From assembly GCA_027490155.1 (NCBI GenBank), contig JAIXYP010000052.1, positions 111,237 to 175,236 on the forward strand: a stretch of 64,000 bases of DNA. Direction: 5' to 3'. How positions within the stretch are numbered: the first letter of the stretch is position 1; each line of letters begins with the position of its first letter. Shown piece after piece: positions 42,066 to 50,777 of the stretch. The notes under the pieces were generated by a model, which saw only the letters and a program-made list of their open reading frames with translations, was not told where the DNA came from and did no database searches. The DNA is from Cytophagaceae bacterium. GTDB lineage: Bacteria; Bacteroidota; Bacteroidia; Cytophagales; Flexibacteraceae. The translations under genes were made by a program, and so were the position numbers.

Positions 42066-42896
42066 ATGAGCAAAATAGATCCATCTAATCCGACAACAGG
42101 GGCTGATTGGCAGCTTGACGGATTTACTCCTGCAGGAGATCACGAAGCCTTGGACGCTAATCCAGAGCCAGGTGCACTAACGCGTAAAGCATCAGATCTA
42201 CGTTTTCTGCAAGCCGTGAATGCCGTGATGCAGCGCGAAGGGTTCAAGAACAACCGCCAGTTTTTGGCTGCGCATGGGCTCAACCTCGCGATGCTGAACA
42301 AGATCCGGACTGGTTTGCAGTCTGCCCCAGCTGATGTTGTTACCATGATGGCCACCCGTTATGGCCTGAGCCTCAACTATATCTATCTGGGGTTGGAACC
42401 GATGTTCCTTGATGACCTCACTACAGTTGCCAGATTTGAGACTCAGAACCAAACTACATATAGAGGCCTACGCAAATACGAGATTCCGTTCCTGAGTGCT
42501 AGGGCAACCGCCACCTTTGCCGAGTCGCTCCTGGACGACAATCAGTATAGCCCGTCTGAAACCATCGAGATCCTTTCGGACCAAGCGCCAAGCCCTGGTA
42601 CCATTGCGGTCGAAATCAGTGGAGATAGTATGGCTGACCAGCTCAACGAAGGAGCCCGCATCTTGGTTACCCCCCTCAACCAAGCCGACTGGAAATATGC
42701 CAATAGTGGCGTCTATGCTGCCATCTACGGTAACAGCCACTTTGTGGTCAAGCGCATCAAGGATAACACGCTGCTCACTGACGGCACCCTAACACTCCAT
42801 AGCGATAACCCCAAACATGGCAGCAATACCATCTTAGGAGATGACCTGCGTTACCTCTGGCAGGTCCAGAAGATACTAGAAGGTAAAGTACGCTAG
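42066..42896 (+). CDS. Helix-turn-helix repressor with S24/LexA-type peptidase domain
   Basis: 276 residues from ATG 42066 (MSKIDPSNP); the frame upstream adds 11 unlikely residues. A DNA-binding region (about 40-110: RFLQAVNAVMQREGFKNNRQFLAAHGLNLAMLNKIRTG) resembles Cro/C1-type HTH. The C-terminal S24 fold has VEISGDSMADQLNEGARILV (catalytic Ser in GDSM) and GNSHFVVKRIKDN (Lys of the Ser-Lys dyad). Length, order and dyad are those of CI/LexA-like repressors that self-cleave on DNA damage. The Ala-Gly cleavage site is not obvious; it may be a housekeeping S24 regulator. No phage genes adjoin it, so its targets are unknown. Confidence 0.85.
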   Translation: MSKIDPSNPTTGADWQLDGFTPAGDHEALDANPEPGALTRKASDLRFLQAVNAVMQREGFKNNRQFLAAHGLNLAMLNKIRTGLQSAPADVVTMMATRYGLSLNYIYLGLEPMFLDDLTTVARFETQNQTTYRGLRKYEIPFLSARATATFAESLLDDNQYSPSETIEILSDQAPSPGTIAVEISGDSMADQLNEGARILVTPLNQADWKYANSGVYAAIYGNSHFVVKRIKDNTLLTDGTLTLHSDNPKHGSNTILGDDLRYLWQVQKILEGKVR

Positions 42897-42924
42897 GCTA
42901 TTAGGTCAGGACTAGGTATATCGG

Positions 42925-43512
42925 TCATTTTTTGCGTTTGAAACCATCGTAAGTGCGGTCGCACACCGTTCCAAGGCGATAACCATAAGCCTCGGCAAGG
43001 ACTTCTACAGATGGGCTATTAGTGTCTTGCAATTGTTGCAGCAACACATAGCCAGCGCCTTCGGCATCGCTGCCAGCGTGGTGGTGCTCGATCGGGATAC
43101 CCAACCTGTTGCAAAGTGGCCCAAGGCTATACCGCTGATGACGCCCCCAAACTGCTCGGCTCAGGCTAACAGTGCAGACAAATTGCATAGGCTCTACTTC
43201 TAAGCGGTACCACCGAAACAGACTCTGGAGCACCAGCATATCAAATGGGGCATTATGGGCGACTAGCAGCTTCCCCTGTAACAATGGAGCTAGACGTGGC
43301 CATAGGTCCCGAAAGTCAGGTGCATCCTCTACCATTTCGGGCCGGATGCCATGCACCAAGATGTTGTGATAATTGAAATGGAAAGGCTCCGGCCGGATCA
43401 GGAAATAGTCGGTCTTGACCAAGGCGCCATCCACAAAGGTGCTAATCCCGATGCTGCAGGCACTGGTGCGCTCGTTGTTTGCCGTTTCAAAATCTAAGGA
43501 AGTGAAGGTCAT
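42925..43512 (-). CDS. DEDDh 3'-5' exonuclease (DNA polymerase III epsilon-like)
   Basis: 195 residues with the exonuclease core: FTSLDFETAN (D-x-E, ExoI), LLVAHNAPFDMLVL (ExoII) and HHAGSDAEGAGYVL (H-x4-D, ExoIII). It digests single-stranded DNA or RNA ends, in proofreading or repair. Length matches stand-alone family members rather than polymerase subunits. It is convergent with the repressor gene (28 nt between stops). Confidence 0.93.
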   Translation of the reverse strand: MTFTSLDFETANNERTSACSIGISTFVDGALVKTDYFLIRPEPFHFNYHNILVHGIRPEMVEDAPDFRDLWPRLAPLLQGKLLVAHNAPFDMLVLQSLFRWYRLEVEPMQFVCTVSLSRAVWGRHQRYSLGPLCNRLGIPIEHHHAGSDAEGAGYVLLQQLQDTNSPSVEVLAEAYGYRLGTVCDRTYDGFKRKK

Positions 43513-43578
43513 CTGGGCTAGGTGGTATGGTCGTAATCTTGGTCATTTAGGACGCCCAAAGATAACCACCCATAATGC

Positions 43579-44193
43579 CTAAAACCTAAAGTTGGTCACC
43601 TCTGTCAGGAAGTGGCCGAAAGAACCAGGTACGGCAATGATGATAAACAAGATCCCGAGCAGGGCTCCATAAAAGTGCGCCGAATGGTTGACGCCATCTT
43701 CGTTACGGGCACGCGATCTGTACAAACTATAACCCACAAAAAGCAAAGCAAAGACGACAGCCGGCAGGCATATTATAAAGTAAAGGCAGATTTTACTCAT
43801 CGGGCTCAGGATCACTGAGGCCAACATCATGGCCGAAGTAGCCCCACTTGCTCCGTATGAATAATAGGCGTTCTGGTTGCGTTTCTCGACCGTGAAGGGG
43901 ATATCCGACAGGATGATTGCGACTACGTATGCTAGGCCATAGATGTAGATACCGCTGCTGCCATACTTCTGCCTCAGGATCATTTCGACGACTGACCCGA
44001 AGTAGTAAAGCGAGATCATGTTAAAGATCAGGTGCCACCAGTCCCGGTGGACAAACCCTGATGTTACCAGCCTAAAATACTCATTGCGGTGCACGACAGA
44101 GTAGGGATGATTCATGCAGTTCTGAAGTGTCTTTTCAGAATTGAACCCAAGATAACTCACAATAACAGTGAGGATAATGATCAGGACTGTCAC
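43579..44193 (-). CDS. Rhomboid family intramembrane serine protease
   Basis: 204 residues with six membrane helices and a GTG start. The family motifs are complete: FRLVTSGFVHRDWWHLIFNMISLYYFG (H and N of the oxyanion region), YGASGATSAMM (GxSG, catalytic Ser) and NHSAHFYGALLG (catalytic His). It cleaves substrates within the membrane; the substrate is unknown. The gene is separate from mtgA by about 150 bp but on the same strand. Confidence 0.93.
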   Translation of the reverse strand: MTVLIIILTVIVSYLGFNSEKTLQNCMNHPYSVVHRNEYFRLVTSGFVHRDWWHLIFNMISLYYFGSVVEMILRQKYGSSGIYIYGLAYVVAIILSDIPFTVEKRNQNAYYSYGASGATSAMMLASVILSPMSKICLYFIICLPAVVFALLFVGYSLYRSRARNEDGVNHSAHFYGALLGILFIIIAVPGSFGHFLTEVTNFRF

Positions 44194-44345
44194 AGGGGCA
44201 GTTGGGGGATTAAGACGTTTGACTTTGAGAATCTACTGGGCAATTGGCCTTAGTAGGCCTTGCCTAACAGGAGTATTGAGGACCCAAGTGCCGCAACAAA
44301 CCCACGTCTATGGCACCTAGGACCAAGGTCAGAGGTTAAGTTTGA

Positions 44346-45035
44346 CTAGTCAAACTTAGGTCTGATGTTGCGCATCTGTCCCAGGATCCAGTTCTTTCGG
44401 CGGCGGACACCAGGCAGCGGTTTGGTGGGGGACCACTTTAGTGGGTTGGGCAGGATTGCGGCCAAAGAAGCGGCTTCAGCAGCGGTGATGCGTTTGCTGC
44501 CATGGTTGAAGTGATTACGACAGGCGGCCTCAGCTCCGTATATTCCATCGCCAGTTTCGATGATGTTGAGATAAACCTCCATAATGCGCGTTTTACTCCA
44601 CCAGAACTCAAGCAGGACGGTGAAGTAGGCCTCCAATCCTTTGCGTAACCAGGATCTTTGGGGCCAAAGGAATAAGTTTTTGGCGGTCTGTTGCGTGATG
44701 GTGCTGGCGCCTACCTTGCGTTTACTGTTTTCGTTGTGGTCCACGGCATTGTCGATGGCATCCCAGTCGAACCCGGCATGGTCAAAAAACTTTTGGTCCT
44801 CGCTGGCCATAACGGCCAAACTCAGGTTTTCTGATACGTCATTGAACGGTACCCAGTCTTGCCGGATGCGTAGCGGTTTGCCATCCCACCATTGCTCAAC
44901 TGTCCGGATCAGCATCAGGGGCGTTAGGGGTGGGTCAACAAATTTGAAGACCAGCACCAACATATTGGTCACGACCACAAAGGCCATCAGGATGGTCAGG
45001 ACGCGTCTAGCCCATTTGGCCCAGTTGATTTTCAC
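44346..45035 (-). CDS. mtgA: Monofunctional biosynthetic peptidoglycan transglycosylase
   Basis: 229 residues, GTG start. An N-terminal membrane anchor (about 11-32) leads to a GT51 domain: MASEDQKFFDHAGFDWDAI (catalytic Glu), GASTITQQTAKNLFLWPQRS, KGLEAYFTVLLEFWWSKTRIMEVYLNIIETGDGIYGAEAA. It polymerises lipid II into glycan strands without a transpeptidase domain. Normal length. Confidence 0.97.
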   Translation of the reverse strand: MKINWAKWARRVLTILMAFVVVTNMLVLVFKFVDPPLTPLMLIRTVEQWWDGKPLRIRQDWVPFNDVSENLSLAVMASEDQKFFDHAGFDWDAIDNAVDHNENSKRKVGASTITQQTAKNLFLWPQRSWLRKGLEAYFTVLLEFWWSKTRIMEVYLNIIETGDGIYGAEAACRNHFNHGSKRITAAEAASLAAILPNPLKWSPTKPLPGVRRRKNWILGQMRNIRPKFD

Positions 45036-45299
45036 TCGTTAGTCGATCAGGAAATTAGAAATCATTAAAGATCAATTGAGCACCTATGCCAAGGAAATGC
45101 GGACAGGCCTTTGGGTGCTCTGATACCAAAAGTAGCAGAAAATGAAAACATTTCGGCACTTGGGGCCACCATCAATATAATTGCGTATACGGAGCTGCCC
45201 CCCGGACAGGGCTCATGATCGTATAAAGCGAATGACCTAAACCAAGATTTGGATAAGTACATTACCCTCTGGCCTTGATAGATGGTCTTCCCCTTAGGG

Positions 45300-46562
45300 T
45301 TAGTACCAAACCACTTTGGTATATGCTGCTCCGTTACTGCCTGTTACAATCAGCTGATAGACCCCTGTCCTAGGAGCCTGCGTAGGTAAGGGCTGCCAAA
45401 CGTTATTGGCATCAATGGTACCGTGGCTCACTACTTGCCCGAGGTTATTTATCAGCTGCCAATGTTGGGCCAAGGCTGGGTTAGCCACCTTGAAGCCTGT
45501 CGGGTTGGGGTTGCTAGCCTCTAGGCCAATAGCAGCTAGTGCCTTAGGCAGACCGACAACGATGGACCGTTTGGTAATCACGACCTTCATCGTGACAGGT
45601 AGGTGATCGCTAAGGTCGTGCAGGGCCAATGCAATCGAGTCTGGCACTTGGCCATTAGGCAAGGTCGTGAGGGCCCCGTTAAAGTGGTTACCATCGTTAC
45701 CGACGGCGGTATAGGTAGCCGGAAGGTTCCTCATCCGGTGGCTACCAGTCTGCATGGCCGTTGTTGTCATGATAAAGTCAAAACGATCATCCATGCCGCC
45801 AAAAGCGCCACCACCAAATTGGGCTGTACGCGGGCTTTGGGTATGGATATCAGCAAAGGCGGCATTGGCAGACCAAGCACCAGGGCGATTGATCGGGTCA
45901 ATGAACTTGAAAGGACCTGGTCCTAAAAGGGTCTGATAGGCAGCTTCGGCAGAGCGATAGAGATTAAAATCGCCCGTTACAATCACATTGCTATCCCGGA
46001 CGATATTGGTAAGGCGACTAACCAAGGCTTGGCACTGAACGTTCCTGCTGGCTTCTTGCGAAGTGCCTTGGCTAGAAAGCAAGTGCATCTGGTAGATGTC
46101 GAAGTAGGTGGTGTCGATCGGCAGGGGGCCACCGAGTGCCGGGTCTTTGTAGTACATACGGCTGCCACGGGTATAACGCGGCACCGTCTGGATGCTATCC
46201 TGAAACAAATGGCCAAACAGGTCTGACCTGTAGAAAATCATGTTGTAAGGTGTCATGCCGCCAATGAACTTACCCCTGGCCCAGCGGGTTTCGCCATTGA
46301 TGTTTAGGGCCTGGTTGAGGATAATGTCTCCACCCGCCTCGACACTCATTTCGTTAATGGTAAAGATGTGCGGTTTGGTATAGCGCAATACTTTGATAAG
46401 CAACGGCAGGCGTGTAGCCACCGTTGTGCCAGGGAAACGCAGGAGATTATACTGCATCACCTTGATCGTGTCCTCAGAGGTCACGATCGTTGGCTGGGCG
46501 ATGGCGCTGCTGGCTGCAAAGAGCCCGAACAGCAAGGCCAGAATTGGTAATATTGGCTTCAT
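45300..46562 (-). CDS. Secreted endonuclease/exonuclease/phosphatase-family protein with T9SS sorting domain
   Basis: 420 residues from ATG 46562. Signal peptide 1-22 (ASSAIA). The EEP (exonuclease III/DNase I-like) core shows KVMQYNLLR (N), FTINEMSVE (metal Glu), IVTGDFNLYR (D-x-N), DDRFDFIM and LSDHLPVTM (D-H) in order. The last ~75 residues (LEASNPNPTGF...GVYQLIVTGSNGAAYTKVVWY) are a T9SS sorting domain. It could degrade extracellular DNA or a phosphorylated lipid. A -7 box (TATCTTTG) ends 6 nt before the ATG, fixing the start and suggesting a leaderless message. Confidence 0.9.
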   Translation of the reverse strand: MKPILPILALLFGLFAASSAIAQPTIVTSEDTIKVMQYNLLRFPGTTVATRLPLLIKVLRYTKPHIFTINEMSVEAGGDIILNQALNINGETRWARGKFIGGMTPYNMIFYRSDLFGHLFQDSIQTVPRYTRGSRMYYKDPALGGPLPIDTTYFDIYQMHLLSSQGTSQEASRNVQCQALVSRLTNIVRDSNVIVTGDFNLYRSAEAAYQTLLGPGPFKFIDPINRPGAWSANAAFADIHTQSPRTAQFGGGAFGGMDDRFDFIMTTTAMQTGSHRMRNLPATYTAVGNDGNHFNGALTTLPNGQVPDSIALALHDLSDHLPVTMKVVITKRSIVVGLPKALAAIGLEASNPNPTGFKVANPALAQHWQLINNLGQVVSHGTIDANNVWQPLPTQAPRTGVYQLIVTGSNGAAYTKVVWY

Positions 46563-46568
46563 ATCTGG

Positions 46569-46576
46569 CAAAGATA
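46569..46576 (-). promoter_or_regulatory. -7 box 6 nt before the EEP gene start
   Basis: TATCTTTG on the minus strand (plus strand CAAAGATA), a perfect TAnnTTTG element; transcription would begin at or near the ATG. Confidence 0.6.
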
Positions 46577-46667
46577 GGCAATCGTCAATGGGCGAAAATT
46601 AAGGCCGTATGAATTTCATAGATGTCAAGGTCGTAAGGCAAAGACACCCAAAATCAGCCAATCAGTC

Positions 46668-47546
46668 TTAAATCATCGTGATGAGGGTGCTCTGGATCTC
46701 AAGCCACTTCCAGAGACGTTTGCCGGCTTCGGTTTCGTAGGTTGCGGGGATGGCCTTGCCCACAGTGGTTTTATGTAGGTAGATGCTTTTCTGACCTTCG
46801 AGCTTAGGGTCTGTTGCCAGCATCAGGATAGACTTGGCACCTTGCTCGGGCGTCATCAAGAAGACATTGGCGAGCGAAAGAGTGGCTTTGGCCAAAAAGT
46901 TCATGTCCTTGAAGTTCCGGAATAGGTTAGTCTTGATCACACCTGGGTGCAGGGAGCCGATCGTGAGCGGTAGGCCTGCAAGGCGACGGCTCAGCTCGTT
47001 GGTCATGGTCGTTAGGGCCATTTTGCTGTTGCCGTAAGCACGCATCATACTGTAGGGTGTTTGCGCAAAGCTCATGTCATCCCATTGAAGAAAGCCACTT
47101 TTATGCAGGTCGCTACTGACATTGACGATGCGGCCTGCTGGGGCAGCATTAACACGGTCCAGCAGGAGGTTAATCAGCATAAAGGGTGCACGGACATGGA
47201 CTGCCAGTTGCAGCTCGAGACCATCGGGTGCCAGCTGTTTTTTGTAGCTCATCAATCCTGCATTATTGATAAGTAGGTCGATATGGTCATAGGTTTCTTT
47301 CAGTGCATCCGTGACCGAAAAGATCTGCTCACGGTCCGCCAGATCAGCCAAAAACAGTCTGTGTTGTGTATTCGGTCCAGTAATCGATTTGAGTATGGCT
47401 AAGGCATTGTTGCCACGCTCTTTGGTGCGGCAGACAAGCGCGATCTCGTATCCTTGCTTGGCTAGCACCTTGGCGGCTTCTAGGCCAATGCCACTGTCTG
47501 CCCCTGTTATGACAACTACTTTTTGGGGTCCGGTCGTTGTTTGCAT
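46668..47546 (-). CDS. Short-chain dehydrogenase/reductase (retinol-dehydrogenase-like)
   Basis: 292 residues from ATG 47546 (MQTTTGPQKVVVITGADSGIG). Rossmann motif TGADSGIG, NNAGLM, a catalytic Ser in VNVSSDLH, and YGNSKMA (Y-x3-K). The arrangement (LADREQIFSV, HPGVIKTNL) is that of the WW-oxidoreductase/retinol-dehydrogenase subgroup. It reduces or oxidises an unknown alcohol or carbonyl with NAD(P). The longer frame to 47588 would start with TTG upstream of the promoter box, so the shorter start is preferred. Confidence 0.92.
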   Translation of the reverse strand: MQTTTGPQKVVVITGADSGIGLEAAKVLAKQGYEIALVCRTKERGNNALAILKSITGPNTQHRLFLADLADREQIFSVTDALKETYDHIDLLINNAGLMSYKKQLAPDGLELQLAVHVRAPFMLINLLLDRVNAAPAGRIVNVSSDLHKSGFLQWDDMSFAQTPYSMMRAYGNSKMALTTMTNELSRRLAGLPLTIGSLHPGVIKTNLFRNFKDMNFLAKATLSLANVFLMTPEQGAKSILMLATDPKLEGQKSIYLHKTTVGKAIPATYETEAGKRLWKWLEIQSTLITMI

Positions 47547-47550
47547 AACA

Positions 47551-47558
47551 CAAAAGTA
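47551..47558 (-). promoter_or_regulatory. -7 box 4 nt before the SDR gene start
   Basis: TACTTTTG on the minus strand, with TTG about 22 nt further upstream; fits TTG-N22-TAnnTTTG and implies a leaderless mRNA starting at ATG 47546. Confidence 0.6.
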
Positions 47559-47655
47559 GCCCACTAATTGGCTTTTGAGACAACACAACTGCTTGGTCTA
47601 TTGTCAGATGCCAAACAGAACTATTGGTCTGCCGGATAACTAGGACGATTGGGCC

Positions 47656-49206
47656 CTAGGCCATGAATCCGTTAGTTTTCAGGAACGCAAGCCAGAGGTC
47701 CAGCTGTTTGCCCTTGACCACACGCGGGAACTTGTTTTGGCCGCCCTCTTTGCCGAGGCTTTTCATGAAGTCATAGAAGACGTGCTCAGGCACGACCGTA
47801 CATTTGATCTCCACTAGCGGACCTTTGCGCTCAACGGCATAGTCATCATTGAGGACTTTAAGGGCTTCGTCGATCTCGTGGATCAGGGCGTCAGGGTCCA
47901 CCTTACTGTCCGTACCGAAAAACCAATGGTGGGCAAATAGGGTCCCACTTGGCATGCCTGCTACTGTAAACTCGCGTAGGTCGATACCCAGCTTGGTGCC
48001 AGCTTGCAGCATTGCATGGTTCATGTTGTCGACTGACAGGTGCTCGCCACAGAGACTGATGTAGTGTTTGGTGCGGCCAGAGATGATGATCTCTGCATTC
48101 TTTTTGTCTGTTATCCGGACCACGTCACCGATCAAATACCGCCAAGCCCCAGCATTGGTGCTGAGCAAGATAGCATAGTCCGTATTTTCGGACACCTGAT
48201 CGATGGTGAGGCTAACGGGATTGGCTACAATTTCGCCATCTGGGCTGAAGTTGGCCTCGTCAAACGGGACAAACTCCATAAACAAGCCATTATTGAGGAC
48301 CAGCTGCATGTGCCTACCCTTCATGTATTGGTAGGCGATAAATCCTTCGCTGGCAATGTAGGTCTCTATGAAAACGATCGGGCGCCCAAGCAAAGCTTCG
48401 AACCGCTTGCGATACGGTTCGAAACTGATGCCGCCATGGACATAGACCGAAAAGTTTGGCCATATCTGGTGGATATTATCAACCTTATAATGGGCGATGA
48501 TGCGCTCTAGCAAGATCTGGACCCATGACGGCACGCCCGTGACGTAGCCAATGTTCCAGTCCTTCGCCTTTTTGGTGATCTCGTCCAGTTTTTGTTCCCA
48601 GTCGGTAACAAAGGCGATCTTTTTGCCAGGTTTATAAAACCGTTGGAACCATGCGGGCAACTGGGCCGTCTGGATGCCGCTCATGTCCCCTTCGTAATAG
48701 TGCCCACGGTGGTTCAGGTCGGTGCTACCACCTAGCATCAGGACCCCACTGTTGAAGATTGTGTCGGGAAGCTCGTTTGTCGGCAGGGCCAATAGTTGCT
48801 TTAGGCCTGCCCGCTGCATCGATTTCAGCATCTGTTGGCTGACCGGGATGCGCTTGGTGCTAGCCTCGCTGGTGCCGCTGCTGAGCGCGAAATACTTGAT
48901 CTGGCCAGGCCATGTAACGTCTGACTCTCCCTCGATTGTTTTGTGCCACCAGGTATTATAAATACTGTTATAGTCGAAGATCGGGACCGTTTGTTGGTAA
49001 AGCTCAAACAGCTTGTGGTCATCTTGATCCTCAGTAGCCTTCAGTAGCTTATGGAAATTGTAATGCTTGCCAAATTGGGTGTCTTCGGCAGCCTTCAGGA
49101 GCTTGATCAGCACTTTGTATTGTTGCTTGATGGGGGCTGCTGGGCGCCTAATGGCACGTTTGCGAAGGGTGAGGCCGCGTTTGACGAGACTACCAATAAT
49201 TGACAT
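47656..49206 (-). CDS. GH3-family acyl-acid amide synthetase-like protein
   Basis: 516 residues of the GH3 (auxin-responsive) family within the ANL superfamily of adenylating enzymes. KYFALSSGTSEASTKRIPVS is the ATP-binding loop, NSGVLMLGGSTDL, IETYIASEGFIAYQ and WRYLIGDVVRITDKK follow, then the C-terminal ISGRTKHYISLCGEHLS. In plants it joins amino acids to acyl acids; in Bacteroidota the substrate is unknown. Normal length; single gene. Confidence 0.92.
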   Translation of the reverse strand: MSIIGSLVKRGLTLRKRAIRRPAAPIKQQYKVLIKLLKAAEDTQFGKHYNFHKLLKATEDQDDHKLFELYQQTVPIFDYNSIYNTWWHKTIEGESDVTWPGQIKYFALSSGTSEASTKRIPVSQQMLKSMQRAGLKQLLALPTNELPDTIFNSGVLMLGGSTDLNHRGHYYEGDMSGIQTAQLPAWFQRFYKPGKKIAFVTDWEQKLDEITKKAKDWNIGYVTGVPSWVQILLERIIAHYKVDNIHQIWPNFSVYVHGGISFEPYRKRFEALLGRPIVFIETYIASEGFIAYQYMKGRHMQLVLNNGLFMEFVPFDEANFSPDGEIVANPVSLTIDQVSENTDYAILLSTNAGAWRYLIGDVVRITDKKNAEIIISGRTKHYISLCGEHLSVDNMNHAMLQAGTKLGIDLREFTVAGMPSGTLFAHHWFFGTDSKVDPDALIHEIDEALKVLNDDYAVERKGPLVEIKCTVVPEHVFYDFMKSLGKEGGQNKFPRVVKGKQLDLWLAFLKTNGFMA

Positions 49207-49367
49207 AAGCTAAACTATGCGTGGCTGGGGGAATAACGAACTCCTAAGATTTCAGATTGGTACCGGTTCAGCTGCCGTAGTTTCTAAAACTTGCCCTAGC
49301 CAAATCGTCTGTGGTCCCAATATTACGTAAAATTAAGATCAAGCGCATCGATCAGCTATTGAAAAGG

Positions 49368-50699
49368 CTATTTCGGGAGGTTAGGTGGTAATCCTTCTCT
49401 GCCTTTCCGGATGCAATCGCTTAGTGAAATGCCACCCATCCAATTGGCCATGATGCTTAGCCCTAGGTTTTTGTCTCGGTCATTATAGGCTTGCTCCGCC
49501 CGCAATTGGTGGATATCATATTGCGGGATAGCCTGCTTCCATCGGATGATATGTTTGAAGGCAGGCTCAGTTTTGATCTTATATGCCTCCTGCTGCTCCT
49601 TAATGACTTGTTTCAGGATTTCATCATCTGGTAGCTGTGCTTTTTCTGGCGCGGTGGTCCCGCCAACAAATGCTGTGAAAAGGGCCTGATCGGCTGGGCA
49701 TCTTCCATCAAATACTTGGCTTGTCCAGATATTACCGAGGGCGAACCTACCCTCGGGTTGCGGGTGAAGGCCTCCAAAACCTGTAGGCATCTGGGCAATG
49801 TCCTGTTTGCGCCAAGCGGTATGGACAGCCGCCATAGCAGGATATATGACCTTGCTGGCGGCCTCAGCTAGCTTGGGCATTATACCTTTGACTAGGTCTG
49901 CCACCGCAAAGGCAGGCATGCAAAGCACAACTTGGCTACCTTCCAACACCTCAGTGACCCCATTTGTGTTTTCTACCAAGACCTCCCAGTGTTGTGTCTG
50001 CCGCTTCAACTGACGCACCCGATGGCCAAGGTGAAGATGGTTTAGGTCGGCTGCTATGGCTTGGGGTAGAACTTCCATTCCATCCCGAAATGTGAGCGAT
50101 TGGCGACGTCCAACGCCCTTTTGGCTTTTGGCAAATGCTTTGATCAATGATCCCTCTTGGTCCGCCATCCGGACAACAGAGCCGAAGGTCTGTCCCACTA
50201 ATAGCTTCTGGACATCCCCCGCATAGATACCAGAAACGAAGGGTCCGACGGCATAGTCCAGCACCTCTTGGCCAAACCGATTACCAAAAAAGTCTGCAAT
50301 CGTAGTTTCGGCGGATGTAGTGCTGGGTTTCCGAAATAGCTCGGCCAATATTTTGACCTTGGTGCCCCAACTAAAAAAGCCACCAAATAGCAAGCTAATT
50401 GGGCTTTGCGGCAAGGCCCTATACTGTCCTTTACGCCAGATGAACCGATGTTTGCTGACATCATTGGCCATCAGGATTTGGCTACCTAGCTCTAGGTCCT
50501 CTGTAACCCACCTGATGGTCTCGGCGTCAAAGAGGTATGAGTTAGGCCCCCGCTCTAACTGATAATGACCGTTGGTTTCGGTGCTTATGTATCCACCTAC
50601 TTGGTTGGCTGCTTCGAGCAAAACATAGTCTTGGCCTTGTTGCTGCAGGGTATGGGCAAGTGTAAGGCCAGAGATGCCCGCTCCGATGATGATGACCAT
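49368..50699 (-). CDS. hemG: Protoporphyrinogen oxidase (HemG/HemY-type)
   Basis: 443 residues. FAD enzyme that oxidises protoporphyrinogen IX (or coproporphyrinogen III in the other branch) in haem synthesis. N-terminal VIIIGAGISGLTLAHTL (FAD site), ERGPNSYLFD, DYAVGPFVSGIYAGDVQKL and C-terminal DKNLGLSIMANWMGGISLSDCIRKG are all diagnostic. It is separate from recQ by 78 bp on the same strand. Other hem genes are not in view. Confidence 0.9.
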   Translation of the reverse strand: MVIIIGAGISGLTLAHTLQQQGQDYVLLEAANQVGGYISTETNGHYQLERGPNSYLFDAETIRWVTEDLELGSQILMANDVSKHRFIWRKGQYRALPQSPISLLFGGFFSWGTKVKILAELFRKPSTTSAETTIADFFGNRFGQEVLDYAVGPFVSGIYAGDVQKLLVGQTFGSVVRMADQEGSLIKAFAKSQKGVGRRQSLTFRDGMEVLPQAIAADLNHLHLGHRVRQLKRQTQHWEVLVENTNGVTEVLEGSQVVLCMPAFAVADLVKGIMPKLAEAASKVIYPAMAAVHTAWRKQDIAQMPTGFGGLHPQPEGRFALGNIWTSQVFDGRCPADQALFTAFVGGTTAPEKAQLPDDEILKQVIKEQQEAYKIKTEPAFKHIIRWKQAIPQYDIHQLRAEQAYNDRDKNLGLSIMANWMGGISLSDCIRKGREGLPPNLPK

Positions 50700-50777
50700 G
50701 TGTGCTGATTTGGGCTAGTAGATGTTGTATCCTGTGCCGAGGGGCAAGGCTTTGATGTTAATAATTGTGGCCAAGCC

